The notes: generated by a model from the letters alone, not told the origin. A stretch of 64,000 nucleotides of DNA from Fictibacillus phosphorivorans (GCF_001619875.1 NZ_LRFC01000012.1:62001-126000), one strand, 5' to 3'; counted from the stretch's first letter, positions 43,190 to 53,026 are shown. Numbers and translations: made by a program.

Positions 43190-46048
43190 ATGAAAATCTT
43201 GTCACTTCATATCTATCATTTTGGAGGATTGAGGGATTGTAAGATATCGTTCGAAAATAACGGCTTACAAATGCTTTATGGTGAAAATGAAGTCGGGAAA
43301 ACAACATTAATGGACTTTATAAAGTGCATGTTATTTGGCTTTCCTTCAAAAAATCAGTCACAACGCCGCTATGAGCCGAAGAACGGAAACAGAATGGGAG
43401 GGAAGATGACGATTGAGCATCAAAACCATGGGGTGTGGACGATTGAGAGAATAGCAGATTCTTCGGTATCTGGTGATGTCTCGATCTATAATGAAACAGG
43501 ACAGAAGAATGACGGATCTTTTCTGATTCAGTTGCTGGACAATATGGAGCAGTCTTTATTTACGGGTGCTTTTTGTTTTGGGCTCGATGGGCTGCAAAAA
43601 TTGGATAAGCTTTCGTCTGAAGAACTTGGAAACTTCTTGTTAAGTACAGCTCTTTCAGGTGACCGTGATCTCCTTGAGGTTGAGCAGGTTTTTGAGAAGA
43701 AACAATCTGCTTTATTTAAAAAGTCTGGAAAAAAACCGATCATCAATGAAAAATTAGATCAGTTAAAGTCCGTTGGAAAAACACTTGAAAGCTTAAAAAG
43801 CAAGAATGAAAGTTATCTAGCTATTAAAATTCAGAAGGAAAGCCTTGAGAAGGCGTTGGAAAAAACGAAACAAGAATTGGTAGATGTGCAAAAAGAAATG
43901 CGCTCAGTCAAAAGATTGTTTGAACTAAAACCCGTATTGGAAAAATATAAGCAACTGAAAACCGAATGGCATTCTTTTGACTCAACAGAATTGCGTTTTC
44001 CTGAAAACGGAATTGGGAAATATGAGGATTGGCAAAAGGAATGCACGCTTTTGAAAGGTGAACTTACATATATAGAGGACCGTCTTATCGAAGCCGAAAA
44101 AGAGAAAAACTCATTTGTAATCAAAGAAAAATTAGTCCGTCATGAAAAAGAGATTAAACAACTGTTTAACAAACTGCCGCGATATGAGCACCTCTTTAAC
44201 CAGCTTCAAGATACACAGAGTACGATTCTATTTATTGAAAAGGAAGAAACAGAGCTGTTTGATGCGATCGGTGAAACGTGGTCTGAAACAGAACTAAAGA
44301 ATTTATCGCTCACATTATCTTCTCTTCATCACCTCGAAGATCTTATAAAACAGTCTGGACACATAGAAGACAAAAAGCGCAGATTGGAAGATGAACTGGA
44401 GGATTCAAGATTAAAGCTCGAACATTTGGAAAAAGAGGAAGCAAAACAAAAAGATTTGCTCTTATCAGAGGAAGAAGTAGCAAAATACCAGACCGCAAAT
44501 AAAAAATATCAGACAAAAAGCATTCCATTGTATTCAGCACTCCTGCCCCTTTTTGCTGCTATTGTGCTTTTTTGGTCAGGCTGGTCTTCAAGTTCTTTAC
44601 CCGTTATGCTAGGTGGCGCTATCGTGTTCGCTGCTGCCATCATCTTAGCCTTTATCCACATGAAAAATGACAAGGCGAGTGGAGAAATACCCAGTCATAC
44701 ACCTCACAGAATAATGGAGGACGAAGTGAACAGGAAGCAGTGGATGCACGTAACTGCTCAGCTTTCTAATGAAAATAACATCTATGTACAGCTTGCCAAA
44801 CAACTGGATTATTTAGAAGTAGAAGAAGCGTCCATTTTGGAAAGAGCAGAACATTGGGCACTCCAAAACAGATATAAAGGAACCGTAGATCAACTTTTGA
44901 TATCAGGTTATATGAAAAGAATTCTTCAGCTAAAGGAATTATTGAAGCAAAAAGAGACGACTATTCAAAAGATGCGGGAGTTAAACGTACAGCAAGAAGA
45001 ATACGAACATGAAGCGGCTTCCTTGTCTGATGTATTGGAAATAGAGTATAACGGCGACACGAAAGACTGGATCGTTTCGTGTTATTCTTCGCTAGAAGAT
45101 CAGTTGAAAAATAGATCGCGAGCAGAGCATCTCTCAAAAAATGGTGAACAGCTCATTGAACGGAAAGAAGAACTTCTGAAAAAATTAACATTCACTGAGA
45201 ACCAAATGAAGAATTTATGGAAAGAAGCAAATGTCACCAAAGAAATTGATTTTTACACAAGAGCGCATGAGAAAGCTCGCTTAACAAAGCTTAAAGAAGA
45301 ATTAACTGCACTTACTAATCAATTAATCTCGCTTGGTTTTTCATCAGAAGAAATAGAGAAAATGGCTAATAGTGTAACACTTCACTATGAGGATACGGTC
45401 CAGCTTATAGAGAATTTGGAGAAAAAGGAAGAAGACATACAAAAAGATTACTCGGAGAAAGTGGAAGAAAAGGGAAGATTGGACTGGGAGTTAACAAAAC
45501 TTCTTGAGGACGGAAGTTATTCCGAACATTTGCACCGGTATGAACTGTTAAAAGAAGAATGGAACAGCTATGTAAAGAAGTGGGCGAGCTTACGTCTTGC
45601 ACAGCACGCACTTTCAAAAGTGAAAGAAAACTATCAAAAGACAAAGCTGCCAGCGGTTTTAGAGACTTCCAGCGTTTATTTTAGTAAAATAACAGAAAGT
45701 GAATACCAATCCATCCTGTTCACAGAAAAAAATGAACTGATGGTCATAAAAGAGGACGGAACTCGTTTTTACCCGCATGAGCTGAGCCGCGGAACTGCTG
45801 AACAAGTTTATTTGGCGATTCGAATGGCTGTTGCCCTCCATGCTGGACCTAGAGACTTTCCGATTTTGATGGATGATATTGCAGTGAATTTTGATGAAAA
45901 GAGAACAAGACGCACACTGCAGCTGATTCAAAAAGCTGCACAGGAAAGGCAGATTTTGTTCTTTACCTGCCATAAACATGTAGCTTCAATCGTTCCGTCT
46001 GTTCCTCTTATACATTGGCCAAGCCAATCTGTTATCGCTGAATTGTAA
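43190..46048 (+). CDS. yhaN: Rad50/SbcC-like ATPase YhaN
   Basis: 952 residues. Walker A GENEVGKTTLMDF (about 31-43) at the N-terminus, two long coiled coils, a hydrophobic hairpin at about 443-490 (SALLPLFAAIVLFWSG...), and the C-terminal signature and Walker B (ELSRGTAEQVYLAIR, PILMDDIAVNFDEKR). The two membrane segments in the middle are typical of YhaN and unlike ordinary SbcC. Works with YhaO. Confidence 0.93.
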   Translation: MKILSLHIYHFGGLRDCKISFENNGLQMLYGENEVGKTTLMDFIKCMLFGFPSKNQSQRRYEPKNGNRMGGKMTIEHQNHGVWTIERIADSSVSGDVSIYNETGQKNDGSFLIQLLDNMEQSLFTGAFCFGLDGLQKLDKLSSEELGNFLLSTALSGDRDLLEVEQVFEKKQSALFKKSGKKPIINEKLDQLKSVGKTLESLKSKNESYLAIKIQKESLEKALEKTKQELVDVQKEMRSVKRLFELKPVLEKYKQLKTEWHSFDSTELRFPENGIGKYEDWQKECTLLKGELTYIEDRLIEAEKEKNSFVIKEKLVRHEKEIKQLFNKLPRYEHLFNQLQDTQSTILFIEKEETELFDAIGETWSETELKNLSLTLSSLHHLEDLIKQSGHIEDKKRRLEDELEDSRLKLEHLEKEEAKQKDLLLSEEEVAKYQTANKKYQTKSIPLYSALLPLFAAIVLFWSGWSSSSLPVMLGGAIVFAAAIILAFIHMKNDKASGEIPSHTPHRIMEDEVNRKQWMHVTAQLSNENNIYVQLAKQLDYLEVEEASILERAEHWALQNRYKGTVDQLLISGYMKRILQLKELLKQKETTIQKMRELNVQQEEYEHEAASLSDVLEIEYNGDTKDWIVSCYSSLEDQLKNRSRAEHLSKNGEQLIERKEELLKKLTFTENQMKNLWKEANVTKEIDFYTRAHEKARLTKLKEELTALTNQLISLGFSSEEIEKMANSVTLHYEDTVQLIENLEKKEEDIQKDYSEKVEEKGRLDWELTKLLEDGSYSEHLHRYELLKEEWNSYVKKWASLRLAQHALSKVKENYQKTKLPAVLETSSVYFSKITESEYQSILFTEKNELMVIKEDGTRFYPHELSRGTAEQVYLAIRMAVALHAGPRDFPILMDDIAVNFDEKRTRRTLQLIQKAAQERQILFFTCHKHVASIVPSVPLIHWPSQSVIAEL

Positions 46049-46068
46049 ACAAAGGAGGGGAATGACTC

Positions 46069-46746
46069 ATGTCTAATGAGTATTCCATTTACTTAGTAGA
46101 AGATGAGCAAGATCTTGCACAAGTTCTGAAAGCTTATATGGAAAAAGAGGGATGGGATGTTTCGGTTTTCCACAATGGGGAAGACGCCCTTAAAAGCGCT
46201 GAGGAAAACAAACCGCACCTTTGGATTTTAGATATTATGCTTCCTGGTATGGATGGCTATGAAATCATAAAAGAGATTAAAAAGAACTCTGACATACCTG
46301 TTATTTTTGTTTCTGCAAGAGACCAAGATTTAGACAGAATCGTGGGTCTTGAACTGGGCAGTGACGACTACTTAGCGAAGCCTTTTATGCCTAGAGAGCT
46401 AGTTATTCGGGTAAGAAAACTATTAACAAGAATCTATGAAACGGGAAACCGCCTGCCGCAAATTATTGAAATAACGGGGTATACGATTGATCCGATCTCT
46501 AGAAAGATTACGCGTGATGGTGAAATGATCAACCTAACGGGAAAAGAAATTGATGTTCTTCTTTATTTAATAGAAAACAAAGGGAAATCTCGTAAGCGTG
46601 AAGAGATTTTAGAATATGTTTGGGGAGACGATTATTTCGGATCTGAACGCGCGGTAGATGATGTGATCAGACGTGTACGCAAAAAGATGCCGAGGTTAAA
46701 CTTAGAGACTGTCTATGGTGCAGGTTATAGGATTATACCGTCATGA
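46069..46746 (+). CDS. cssR: Secretion-stress response regulator CssR
   Basis: 225 residues. Receiver domain with Asp55 (LWILDIMLPGMDGYE), Lys in YLAKPFMPRELVIRV, and winged helix with KREEILEYVWGDDYFGSERAVDDVIRRVRKK. The sequence and length match B. subtilis CssR closely as I recall. CssRS induces quality-control proteases (HtrA, HtrB) when secreted proteins misfold. GGAGGGG precedes ATG 46069. Confidence 0.88.
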   Translation: MSNEYSIYLVEDEQDLAQVLKAYMEKEGWDVSVFHNGEDALKSAEENKPHLWILDIMLPGMDGYEIIKEIKKNSDIPVIFVSARDQDLDRIVGLELGSDDYLAKPFMPRELVIRVRKLLTRIYETGNRLPQIIEITGYTIDPISRKITRDGEMINLTGKEIDVLLYLIENKGKSRKREEILEYVWGDDYFGSERAVDDVIRRVRKKMPRLNLETVYGAGYRIIPS

Positions 46747-48116
46747 TCCGGTTAAATCTAACCCAGCGCATTTGGCTTTCTTTCGGGTTATTGCTATTTA
46801 CGATCGGTCTACTAACAGCCATCATCTATCCGCTTTCTATTAAAGATACGCTGACAGAGGAAACGTACCGGATCATAGAGAATGAGCAGCAGAATGTTTG
46901 GGATCCACAGAACCAGATTCCTCAAGAAGGAGAATCACCTACAGATTTTATTGAGAGAAGGAACGCTGCCCGTGATGTTGGCCACTTCCTTATTGTCGAT
47001 AAATATGCAAATTCACAAGGTGACCCCGTACCACAGGAAGTACTCGTTGAAATGGCTGAAAAAGCATACGAGCAAAAGAATGACAAGGGGAGATACGAAT
47101 TAACGTATGAAGACGCGACACTCTTTTATGCCATCACAACAAAGACAAATGTGAAAGGTGAAAAAGTGTACTTAATCTCATATATGTGGGATACGTATCG
47201 TGATCAAATGGTTAACCGGCTTTGGTTAAGACTTGTACTCATTTTGTTGTTCACCGGAATATTCTCAATTATTCCTGCTATATGGCTTGCGCGTTATCTG
47301 CGGTCACCACTCATCATTTTAGGAAAACGGTTCGAACAGATCGCTAAACGAAACTGGCAGGAACCGTTTCACTGGAAAGGGGACGACGAATTCTACGTTC
47401 TCTCAAAACAATTTGAAGAGATGCGGCAGAATCTATTAAGACATGATCAGGCTCAGAAAACATTCATTCAGCACGCTTCACATGAATTGAAAACGCCAAT
47501 TATGACGATAAAGAGTTACGCGCAATCTGTTAAAGATGGAATTATGCCAAAAGAGACAACGGAAGATATGATGGATGTTATTTTAAGAGAGACACAACGG
47601 ATGGAAAAGCGTGTTCAAAACATGTTGTATTACACAAAGCTTGATGCGGTGAAGCTTGATGTCGTTACAACCGAAAATTTTAACTTTGGCGATTTGGCGG
47701 AAGATATTGTTGAGCGCTTTAGATATCAACGTGAAGATATTGATTTTGAGATTACAGGTAATCATTACAAAATGAATGGAGATAAAGAGCAATGGGGTAT
47801 TTTGCTGGATAATCTGGTGCAAAATGCTTTGCGGTACGCTCATCACACAATCCGGCTATCGGCTTTTTATAAAGGATCCGAATTTGTCATTGAAGTGTTT
47901 AATGATGGTGAGCAGATAACGGAAGTGACAGGAGAAGAAATTTTCCAGCCGTTTCGCAAAGGAAACAAAGGCCAGTTTGGTCTTGGCCTTGCGATCGTCA
48001 AGAGGATTGCGGAACTTCACGGGGGCAATGTAATTGCAAAAAATCTGCAAAATGGCGTTGCCTTTCAGATTAAGATGCAAATAACAGACCAACACCAGAA
48101 GGAAAGACAACGCTGA
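46743..48116 (+). CDS. cssS: Secretion-stress sensor histidine kinase CssS
   Basis: 457 residues. Two membrane helices (about 10-32 and 160-182) enclose an extracytoplasmic sensor. HAMP follows with PAIWLARYLRSPL, then the phosphoacceptor His247 (HASHELKTPIMTIKSYAQS), N-box LDNLVQNALRYA and GQFGLGLAIVKR. The overlap of 4 bp with cssR shows cotranscription. Family assignment follows the response regulator and the PAIWLA-YL-PL and SYAQSVKDGI stretches. Confidence 0.87.
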   Translation: MIRLNLTQRIWLSFGLLLFTIGLLTAIIYPLSIKDTLTEETYRIIENEQQNVWDPQNQIPQEGESPTDFIERRNAARDVGHFLIVDKYANSQGDPVPQEVLVEMAEKAYEQKNDKGRYELTYEDATLFYAITTKTNVKGEKVYLISYMWDTYRDQMVNRLWLRLVLILLFTGIFSIIPAIWLARYLRSPLIILGKRFEQIAKRNWQEPFHWKGDDEFYVLSKQFEEMRQNLLRHDQAQKTFIQHASHELKTPIMTIKSYAQSVKDGIMPKETTEDMMDVILRETQRMEKRVQNMLYYTKLDAVKLDVVTTENFNFGDLAEDIVERFRYQREDIDFEITGNHYKMNGDKEQWGILLDNLVQNALRYAHHTIRLSAFYKGSEFVIEVFNDGEQITEVTGEEIFQPFRKGNKGQFGLGLAIVKRIAELHGGNVIAKNLQNGVAFQIKMQITDQHQKERQR

Positions 48117-48198
48117 ACTCTTTCATGAGAAGCGCGTTGCAGAAAGTAGTCAAATAGAGTGATATACTATATTAAAGCAAAGAGAGGCGGGGTGAAAG

Positions 48199-49158
48199 AT
48201 GAAAAAAGGACTTGCGTTTTATAAGGTAGGAGAGATGGTCGACGGATTTTTTCTTATCAAATCATCTGTTAAAGGAACGGCAAGTAACGGTAAGCCGTTT
48301 TTAACGTTGATCCTTCAAGATCAAACAGGTGATGTGGAGGCAAAATTGTGGGATAGTTCTCCTGAGGATGAGGAGCTTTATGCAGCTCAAGCCATCGTAA
48401 AGCTATCTGGTGAAATGGGTAATTATAGAGGAAAAATGCAGCTGAAACTAAAAGCCATTCGCCCTGCAACGGAACTTGATGGCGTTAAGATCAGCGATTT
48501 TCTAGAAACTGCTCCACTAACACAAGAGACAATGGTAGAGACGATCACGAAATACATATTTGAGATGAAGAATCCAAATATACAACGTATCACAAGGCAC
48601 TTACTAAAGAAGCATCAAGCGGAATTTTTAGAATACCCAGCAGCAGTTAAGAACCACCATGAATTTGTATCAGGCCTAGCATTCCACGTTGTATCCATGC
48701 TGGATATGGCAAAAGCGTTCAGCAAGCTATATCCGTCGCTGGACACGGACCTTCTTTATTCAGGAATTATCCTTCATGATCTTGGTAAGGTTATCGAGTT
48801 ATCGGGACCTGTAGCGGCTTCCTATACGCTAGAAGGAAAACTTCTGGGTCATATTACGATAATGGTGAACGAGATTGGCAAGGCAGCAGACGAGTTAGAG
48901 ATTGAAGGAGAAGAAGTTACCGTTCTCCAGCATCTCGTGCTCAGCCACCACAGCAAACCAGAGTGGGGAAGCCCGAAAGCACCCCTTATCCGTGAAGCTG
49001 AGATCCTTCATATGATCGACAATTTTGATGCTCGAATGAACATGATGGACCGAGCACTGGAAAAAGTACAGCCAGGTGAATTTACAGATAAGCAATTTGC
49101 GCTTGAAAATAGATCGTTATATAAGCCTTTATTTCAGGCGGAATTTGCTAAAAGTTAG
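48199..49158 (+). CDS. yhaM: 3'-5' exoribonuclease YhaM
   Basis: 319 residues. An N-terminal OB-fold (residues 10-90) and an HD hydrolase domain with the metal site HDLGKVIEL. YhaM degrades RNA and DNA from the 3' end. GGCGGGGTG precedes ATG 48199. Standing near yhaON as in B. subtilis, but the cssRS genes lie between. Confidence 0.94.
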   Translation: MKKGLAFYKVGEMVDGFFLIKSSVKGTASNGKPFLTLILQDQTGDVEAKLWDSSPEDEELYAAQAIVKLSGEMGNYRGKMQLKLKAIRPATELDGVKISDFLETAPLTQETMVETITKYIFEMKNPNIQRITRHLLKKHQAEFLEYPAAVKNHHEFVSGLAFHVVSMLDMAKAFSKLYPSLDTDLLYSGIILHDLGKVIELSGPVAASYTLEGKLLGHITIMVNEIGKAADELEIEGEEVTVLQHLVLSHHSKPEWGSPKAPLIREAEILHMIDNFDARMNMMDRALEKVQPGEFTDKQFALENRSLYKPLFQAEFAKS

Positions 49159-49615
49159 AATTCTTTCCTAAAGAATTGCTTTAAAGGATTGAGTGTTATT
49201 AATTTTTTATTGGCTTCCTTGACCAGTTGATTGAAGTGTAAGATGGGAGACTCCTGTGGGACAGGCAGGCAGTCCGAAAAGTAGAAGTGGCTCGTTTTGC
49301 CCCGACAAGCAAAACATGAATGGGCAAAGAAGGCGCACTTTGTTCATCACGGGCCATTTAGCTTTTGACCTCGAGGGGCTAGCCACTGCAACTGGACAGG
49401 TGAGACACTTATACGTGAAACGTACGAATGTGGCTCACCGTCTGCCCCGCGGAAAGCGAGCATCTGTAACGGAAATCAACTACTTTCAAGAGCAACAAAG
49501 CAACCACTTAAAATTTAATAACAAAAACCCATTGTGTAAAATTGGGAATTATGATAAATTTGGAATTGGAAGTCAAGAAAACGTATTTTTAGGAGGCAAT
49601 GACTCATGGAAAGCA
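49159..49615. other. Intergenic stretch with repeat copy R5 and leader promoter
   Basis: R5 occupies 49226-49480. After it, TTGTGT at 49532 and TATGAT at 49550 or TAAATT at 49555 are possible promoter elements for the downstream leader, but spacing is not ideal. No terminator for yhaM is obvious. Confidence 0.5.
49226..49480 (+). repeat. Dispersed modular inverted repeat, copy R5 (extended)
   Basis: About 255 bp: left end GTTGATTGAAGTG, the extra module (49283-49388) with AGTGGCT...AGCCACT ends, then GGACAGGTGAGACACTT...AATGTGGCTCACC, GCCCCGCGGAAAGCGAGC and GGAAATCAAC. Same composition as R3. Confidence 0.9.
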
Positions 49616-49657
49616 TTGTTCAAGGTAAGGTAAGAAAGCAAGCATAATAACGTCAAA
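49616..49657 (+). CDS. Leader micro-ORF upstream of MFS exporter
   Basis: 13 codons (MESIVQGKVRKQA) with a perfect AGGAGG nine bases before ATG 49616. It is followed by a hairpin region and a terminator before the MFS gene. The layout matches leader peptides of translation-controlled attenuators for efflux genes. No protein homology can be claimed for such a short peptide. Confidence 0.6.
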
Positions 49658-49715
49658 TCCCTTTAGGGAAGGCTTATTTTGTTATGCGTTCTAACCTGCT
49701 TTTGAGCAATCTCTC

Positions 49716-49793
49716 CATGTGCCAATCAAGCGCCTTTTCAATGAAAAGCCTGTGGTATGCACATGTCAACGTGTATAGTCATGGGCTTTTTTC
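49716..49793 (+). terminator. Attenuator: terminator and competing antiterminator upstream of MFS gene
   Basis: AAAAGCC...GGGCTTTTTT with a long wobble-rich stem (49743-49791) and T6 tail forms the terminator. CATGTGC at 49716-49722 can pair with GCACATG at 49759-49765, and AGGCTT at about 49670 with AAGCCT at 49746; both would break the terminator stem. A TCCC/GGGA hairpin lies at about 49657-49670. Confidence 0.7.
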
Positions 49794-49905
49794 TGTGTGT
49801 ATTGGAGAAACCCGCTTTATTCACTGCTTGCGAAGTGAGTGCTCAAAAGACAGGTATAGATCACAACAGTGTCGGAATTTATGAAATGAAAGAAGTGAAC
49901 ACAGC

Positions 49906-51225
49906 ATGAAGTGGAAAGACTGGGATGCCAATATTAAAGTTCGATTGATCGGAGAATTTTTTGTAAATCTATTATTCTGGATGTTCTTCCCGTTTATGGC
50001 GATCTATTTTTCAGATGAGCTAGGGAAAACGACTGCTGGGATGCTTTTGGTTTTGTCACAAGTAGTCGGTGTCATTACAAACCTTATAGGAGGCTATTGC
50101 GCAGACAAATACGGAAGAAAGAAGATGATGGTGATCTCTGCCTGGGGTCAGGCTGCAACCTTTATTTTCTTCTGTCTTGCTAACTCGCCGTGGATGGATT
50201 CACCAATATTAACGTTTATCGCGTTTTCGGCTTTAGGCCTATTCGGTTCTCTTTACTGGCCGGCAAGTCATGCGATGATCGCTGATGTAGTAGAAGAGAA
50301 GCATAGAAGTGAAGTATTTGCGGTGTTTTACACATCAATTAATATTTCCGTAGTATTCGGTCCTGTTTTGGGAAGTATTTTCTTTTTCTCATACCGTTTT
50401 GAACTATTGCTTGCTTGTTTAGCCGTCAGTATCGTGTTAGCGATCGTACTTGCAAAGTATATTCGTGAAACAGTTCCGGTAAAAAAAGAAGTGCTCGAGC
50501 ATGTTGGGGCAGATAAAAAATGGTACCAAGCTGTCGGTGAACAGTTAAAAGACTATAGGGTAATCGCAAGTGATAAATTGTTTTTGCTGTTTATCTTAGC
50601 TGGGATTCTTGTCGCCCAAACGTTTATGCAGATGGATCTGCTCTTAGCGGTGTACACTACGGAAAAAGTGCCAGAGCAATCGCTGCTTGCTATTGGGAAC
50701 TGGGATATTTCTCTGACTGGAGAAAAAGTGTTTGGTTATTTAATCTCACTAAACGGATTGATGGTCGCGCTTTGTACAGTTTGGATGGCTAAATGGATGA
50801 ACCGTTTCAAAGAAGGCAGAGTGTTTGTTCTTTCTGCCCTATTGTACGGTGTTTCCATGCTGGTTTTCGGAAGCACAACGTTTATGTGGGTTTTATTTGG
50901 TGCAATGGTGATCTTCACAACGGCTGAGCTGATGGTTGTCGGGATTCAAGAAAGCTTTATTTCAAAGCTTGCTCCAGAGAACATGAGAGGTCAATATTTT
51001 GCAGCAGCTGGTTTGCGTTTTACAATCGGCCGTACGATCGCTCCGATTTCTATCCCTTTAACAATGTGGATTGGATTCGAAAATACGTTTTATCTTCTCT
51101 TTGTTCTAGCTGTAATAAGTGCCGGAATTTATTACTTAATGTTCCGTGCATTTGATAAAAAAGTTCAGTTACAGGGAAAACCAGAAACCGAAAAAGAATC
51201 AAGTCCTGAACCTGCACTTTCGTGA
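49906..51225 (+). CDS. MFS efflux transporter behind an attenuator
   Basis: 439 residues with 12 membrane helices. The conserved MFS loop is GGYCADKYGRKKMM. It resembles the MdtH/YttB type of DHA1 drug exporters. The stop is followed by yhaL. A weak site (AAGAAGTGA) precedes ATG 49906, so expression may depend on the leader. Substrate unknown; the attenuator layout suggests an antibiotic acting on ribosomes (inference). Confidence 0.88.
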   Translation: MKWKDWDANIKVRLIGEFFVNLLFWMFFPFMAIYFSDELGKTTAGMLLVLSQVVGVITNLIGGYCADKYGRKKMMVISAWGQAATFIFFCLANSPWMDSPILTFIAFSALGLFGSLYWPASHAMIADVVEEKHRSEVFAVFYTSINISVVFGPVLGSIFFFSYRFELLLACLAVSIVLAIVLAKYIRETVPVKKEVLEHVGADKKWYQAVGEQLKDYRVIASDKLFLLFILAGILVAQTFMQMDLLLAVYTTEKVPEQSLLAIGNWDISLTGEKVFGYLISLNGLMVALCTVWMAKWMNRFKEGRVFVLSALLYGVSMLVFGSTTFMWVLFGAMVIFTTAELMVVGIQESFISKLAPENMRGQYFAAAGLRFTIGRTIAPISIPLTMWIGFENTFYLLFVLAVISAGIYYLMFRAFDKKVQLQGKPETEKESSPEPALS

Positions 51226-51290
51226 CATATCTAGTAAAGCTCCTTCATAGACTGTATTAAAAGCTTGTCTAATTAAGGGGGAGTTAATCG

Positions 51291-51620
51291 ATGAAAGGAT
51301 ACGCTGCATTATTTTTCGGAGCCATACTCATTGCTGCATTTGTGTTAAAAGAATATTCGGCAGGAGTGGGCAGTTTCTTTACTATAACTCCATGGTGGAT
51401 GTACTTTGTGCTTTGCGGCATTATTTATAGCGGTTATCGGATAGTCACTCTCTTTCAGGAAGATCGCGAAATTGAGCAAAGAGTCATTGAAGAAGAAGGC
51501 AGAGTATACATGGAGCGTATTCAGAGAGCAAAAGCTCAAGGCTCCGCTGAAGATGATGATACGGAAGATCTAGTGGCAGCAGGGTATGAAGATGATAATA
51601 ATGATGGATCAGATCGATAG
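51291..51620 (+). CDS. yhaL: Sporulation protein YhaL, with N-terminal extension
   Basis: 109 residues, whereas B. subtilis YhaL has about 70. The family block (PWWMYFVLCGIIYSGYR, then IEEEGRVYMERIQRAK) starts near residue 34. An extra hydrophobic helix occupies residues 2-20. Acidic C-terminus. Membrane-bound; role in sporulation known only from expression. GGGGGAG precedes ATG 51291. Confidence 0.85.
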   Translation: MKGYAALFFGAILIAAFVLKEYSAGVGSFFTITPWWMYFVLCGIIYSGYRIVTLFQEDREIEQRVIEEEGRVYMERIQRAKAQGSAEDDDTEDLVAAGYEDDNNDGSDR

Positions 51621-51633
51621 TAGAATAAGCTAG

Positions 51634-51664
51634 GAAAAAGACCTGCTGATAGCAGGTCTTTTGA
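51634..51664 (+). terminator. Terminator of yhaL
   Basis: AAAAAGACCTGCT and AGCAGGTCTTTT pair around GAT. Confidence 0.92.
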
Positions 51665-51724
51665 CTGTCTTTCTAAGGAAGACAGGTATTTGCCTGATTG
51701 ATCATTTAATATGATAATCAGCTT

Positions 51725-51787
51725 TTTTTATGTGATTACGTGTATTTTTTATGTGATGATACATGTTTTTATGTGATAACAAATCTT
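51725..51787. repeat. 21-bp tandem array E (3 units)
   Basis: Three 21-bp units with the core TTTTTATGTGAT and variable tails (TACGTGTAT, GATACATGT, AACAAATCTT). The reverse complement of array C's core. It lies between yhaL and prsA, two convergent genes. Confidence 0.88.
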
Positions 51788-51865
51788 CTGTTTTTTTCAA
51801 AAGGATTTTCCAGCCAATCATAGTGCCCGCTGCTTCCTGCATGCGTACAAATAATCGTACAAAAC

Positions 51866-51899
51866 AAAAACCAGACCCTTTAAGGGCCTGGTTTTTAAC
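51866..51899 (-). terminator. Terminator of prsA
   Basis: On the minus strand AAAACCAGGCCCTT and AAGGGTCTGGTTTT pair, followed by TG. Confidence 0.85.
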
Positions 51900-51900
51900 A

Positions 51901-52794
51901 TTATTGCTGTGGCATTTCCGGCATTTGTGGCTGCTCAGCTTTCTTTTCCATCTTTTCTTTTAAAGCTTTATCTTTTACTTTAACATCCGCTTTTTTGCGA
52001 AGGTTTTCTAAGATTTCAGTGATTGGTTTCGCTTTTTGCTGCTTCAATTCTTGTTCGATTTGTTCTTTCTTGTCTTCGAACTTGTTTTCGCGCTTGTCCG
52101 TTACTTTGATGATGTGTACACCGTAATCAGACTTAACAAGGTCACTTGTTTCACCTTTATCAAGAGTGAACGCTACTTTTTCGAATTCAGGTACCATTGC
52201 ACCTTTACCGAAGAAGCCAAGGTCTCCACCCTTAGATTTAGAACCAGGATCTTTAGAGTACTCTTCTGCTAATTTAGCAAAGTCTCCGCCTTCATTCAGT
52301 TTCTTTTGAACTTCTTTTGCTGTTTTCTCGTCATCAACAAGAATGTGACTTGCTTTTACTTCTGTTTTGAATTTTTCGTCAAACGTTTTCTTCATTTCTT
52401 CGTCAGAGATCTTAACGCCTTCAGTTGCTGCTTTTTCATTTAATAGCATAGACTTGATGCGTTCTTTAAGCTGCTTCTCATCAGATAAGCCGTTTTGCTC
52501 AAGAGCTTGTTTGAATGCATCCTCGCCGCCAAGCTCTTCTTTGATCTTGTCCATTTCTTTCTCGATCTCTTTGTCTGTTACTTTATATTTATCTTCAAGT
52601 ACCATTTCGTCAATCATTTGATTTAGTACTTGATCACCGTATTGTTCCTTCATTTTATTGTAGAATTGCTCTTTTGTAATATCTCCAGCTTTAGATTCAA
52701 CGATGGCTTCAGAATCTGCACCACCAGCATTATTACAAGCGGATAGTGAAATAAGTCCCGCTGTGAGCCCTACTGATAACATCCATTTTTTCAT
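51901..52794 (-). CDS. prsA: Extracytoplasmic foldase PrsA
   Basis: 297 residues. The lipobox is LSAC (Cys20), then a PpiC-type parvulin domain at about 130-225 (KASHILVDDEKTA, GGDLGFFGKGAMVPEFE), flanked by helical regions. PrsA catalyses folding of exported proteins on the outer membrane face. Neighbours include the CssRS secretion-stress system and Hpr, both connected to secreted proteases. GGAGTG precedes ATG 52794. Confidence 0.95.
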   Translation of the reverse strand: MKKWMLSVGLTAGLISLSACNNAGGADSEAIVESKAGDITKEQFYNKMKEQYGDQVLNQMIDEMVLEDKYKVTDKEIEKEMDKIKEELGGEDAFKQALEQNGLSDEKQLKERIKSMLLNEKAATEGVKISDEEMKKTFDEKFKTEVKASHILVDDEKTAKEVQKKLNEGGDFAKLAEEYSKDPGSKSKGGDLGFFGKGAMVPEFEKVAFTLDKGETSDLVKSDYGVHIIKVTDKRENKFEDKKEQIEQELKQQKAKPITEILENLRKKADVKVKDKALKEKMEKKAEQPQMPEMPQQ

Positions 52795-53026
52795 TTTTAA
52801 ACACTCCTACTGTGAAGTAATAATTTAACATCTCTTACTATAGCATAAACGTTGCGTGTATTCCTATTCAATAAATGAAATATGAGAAAATTTACACATT
52901 ATAAATCCAGTAATTACGGGTAATCCGAGCAATTTAGAGAAAAAAATTTTAAAAACCGGGTCATTCGTCTAATCAAAACAGGGCGCATCACTATATGATA
53001 TGGAGAAAGAAAAGGGAGGTATGATG

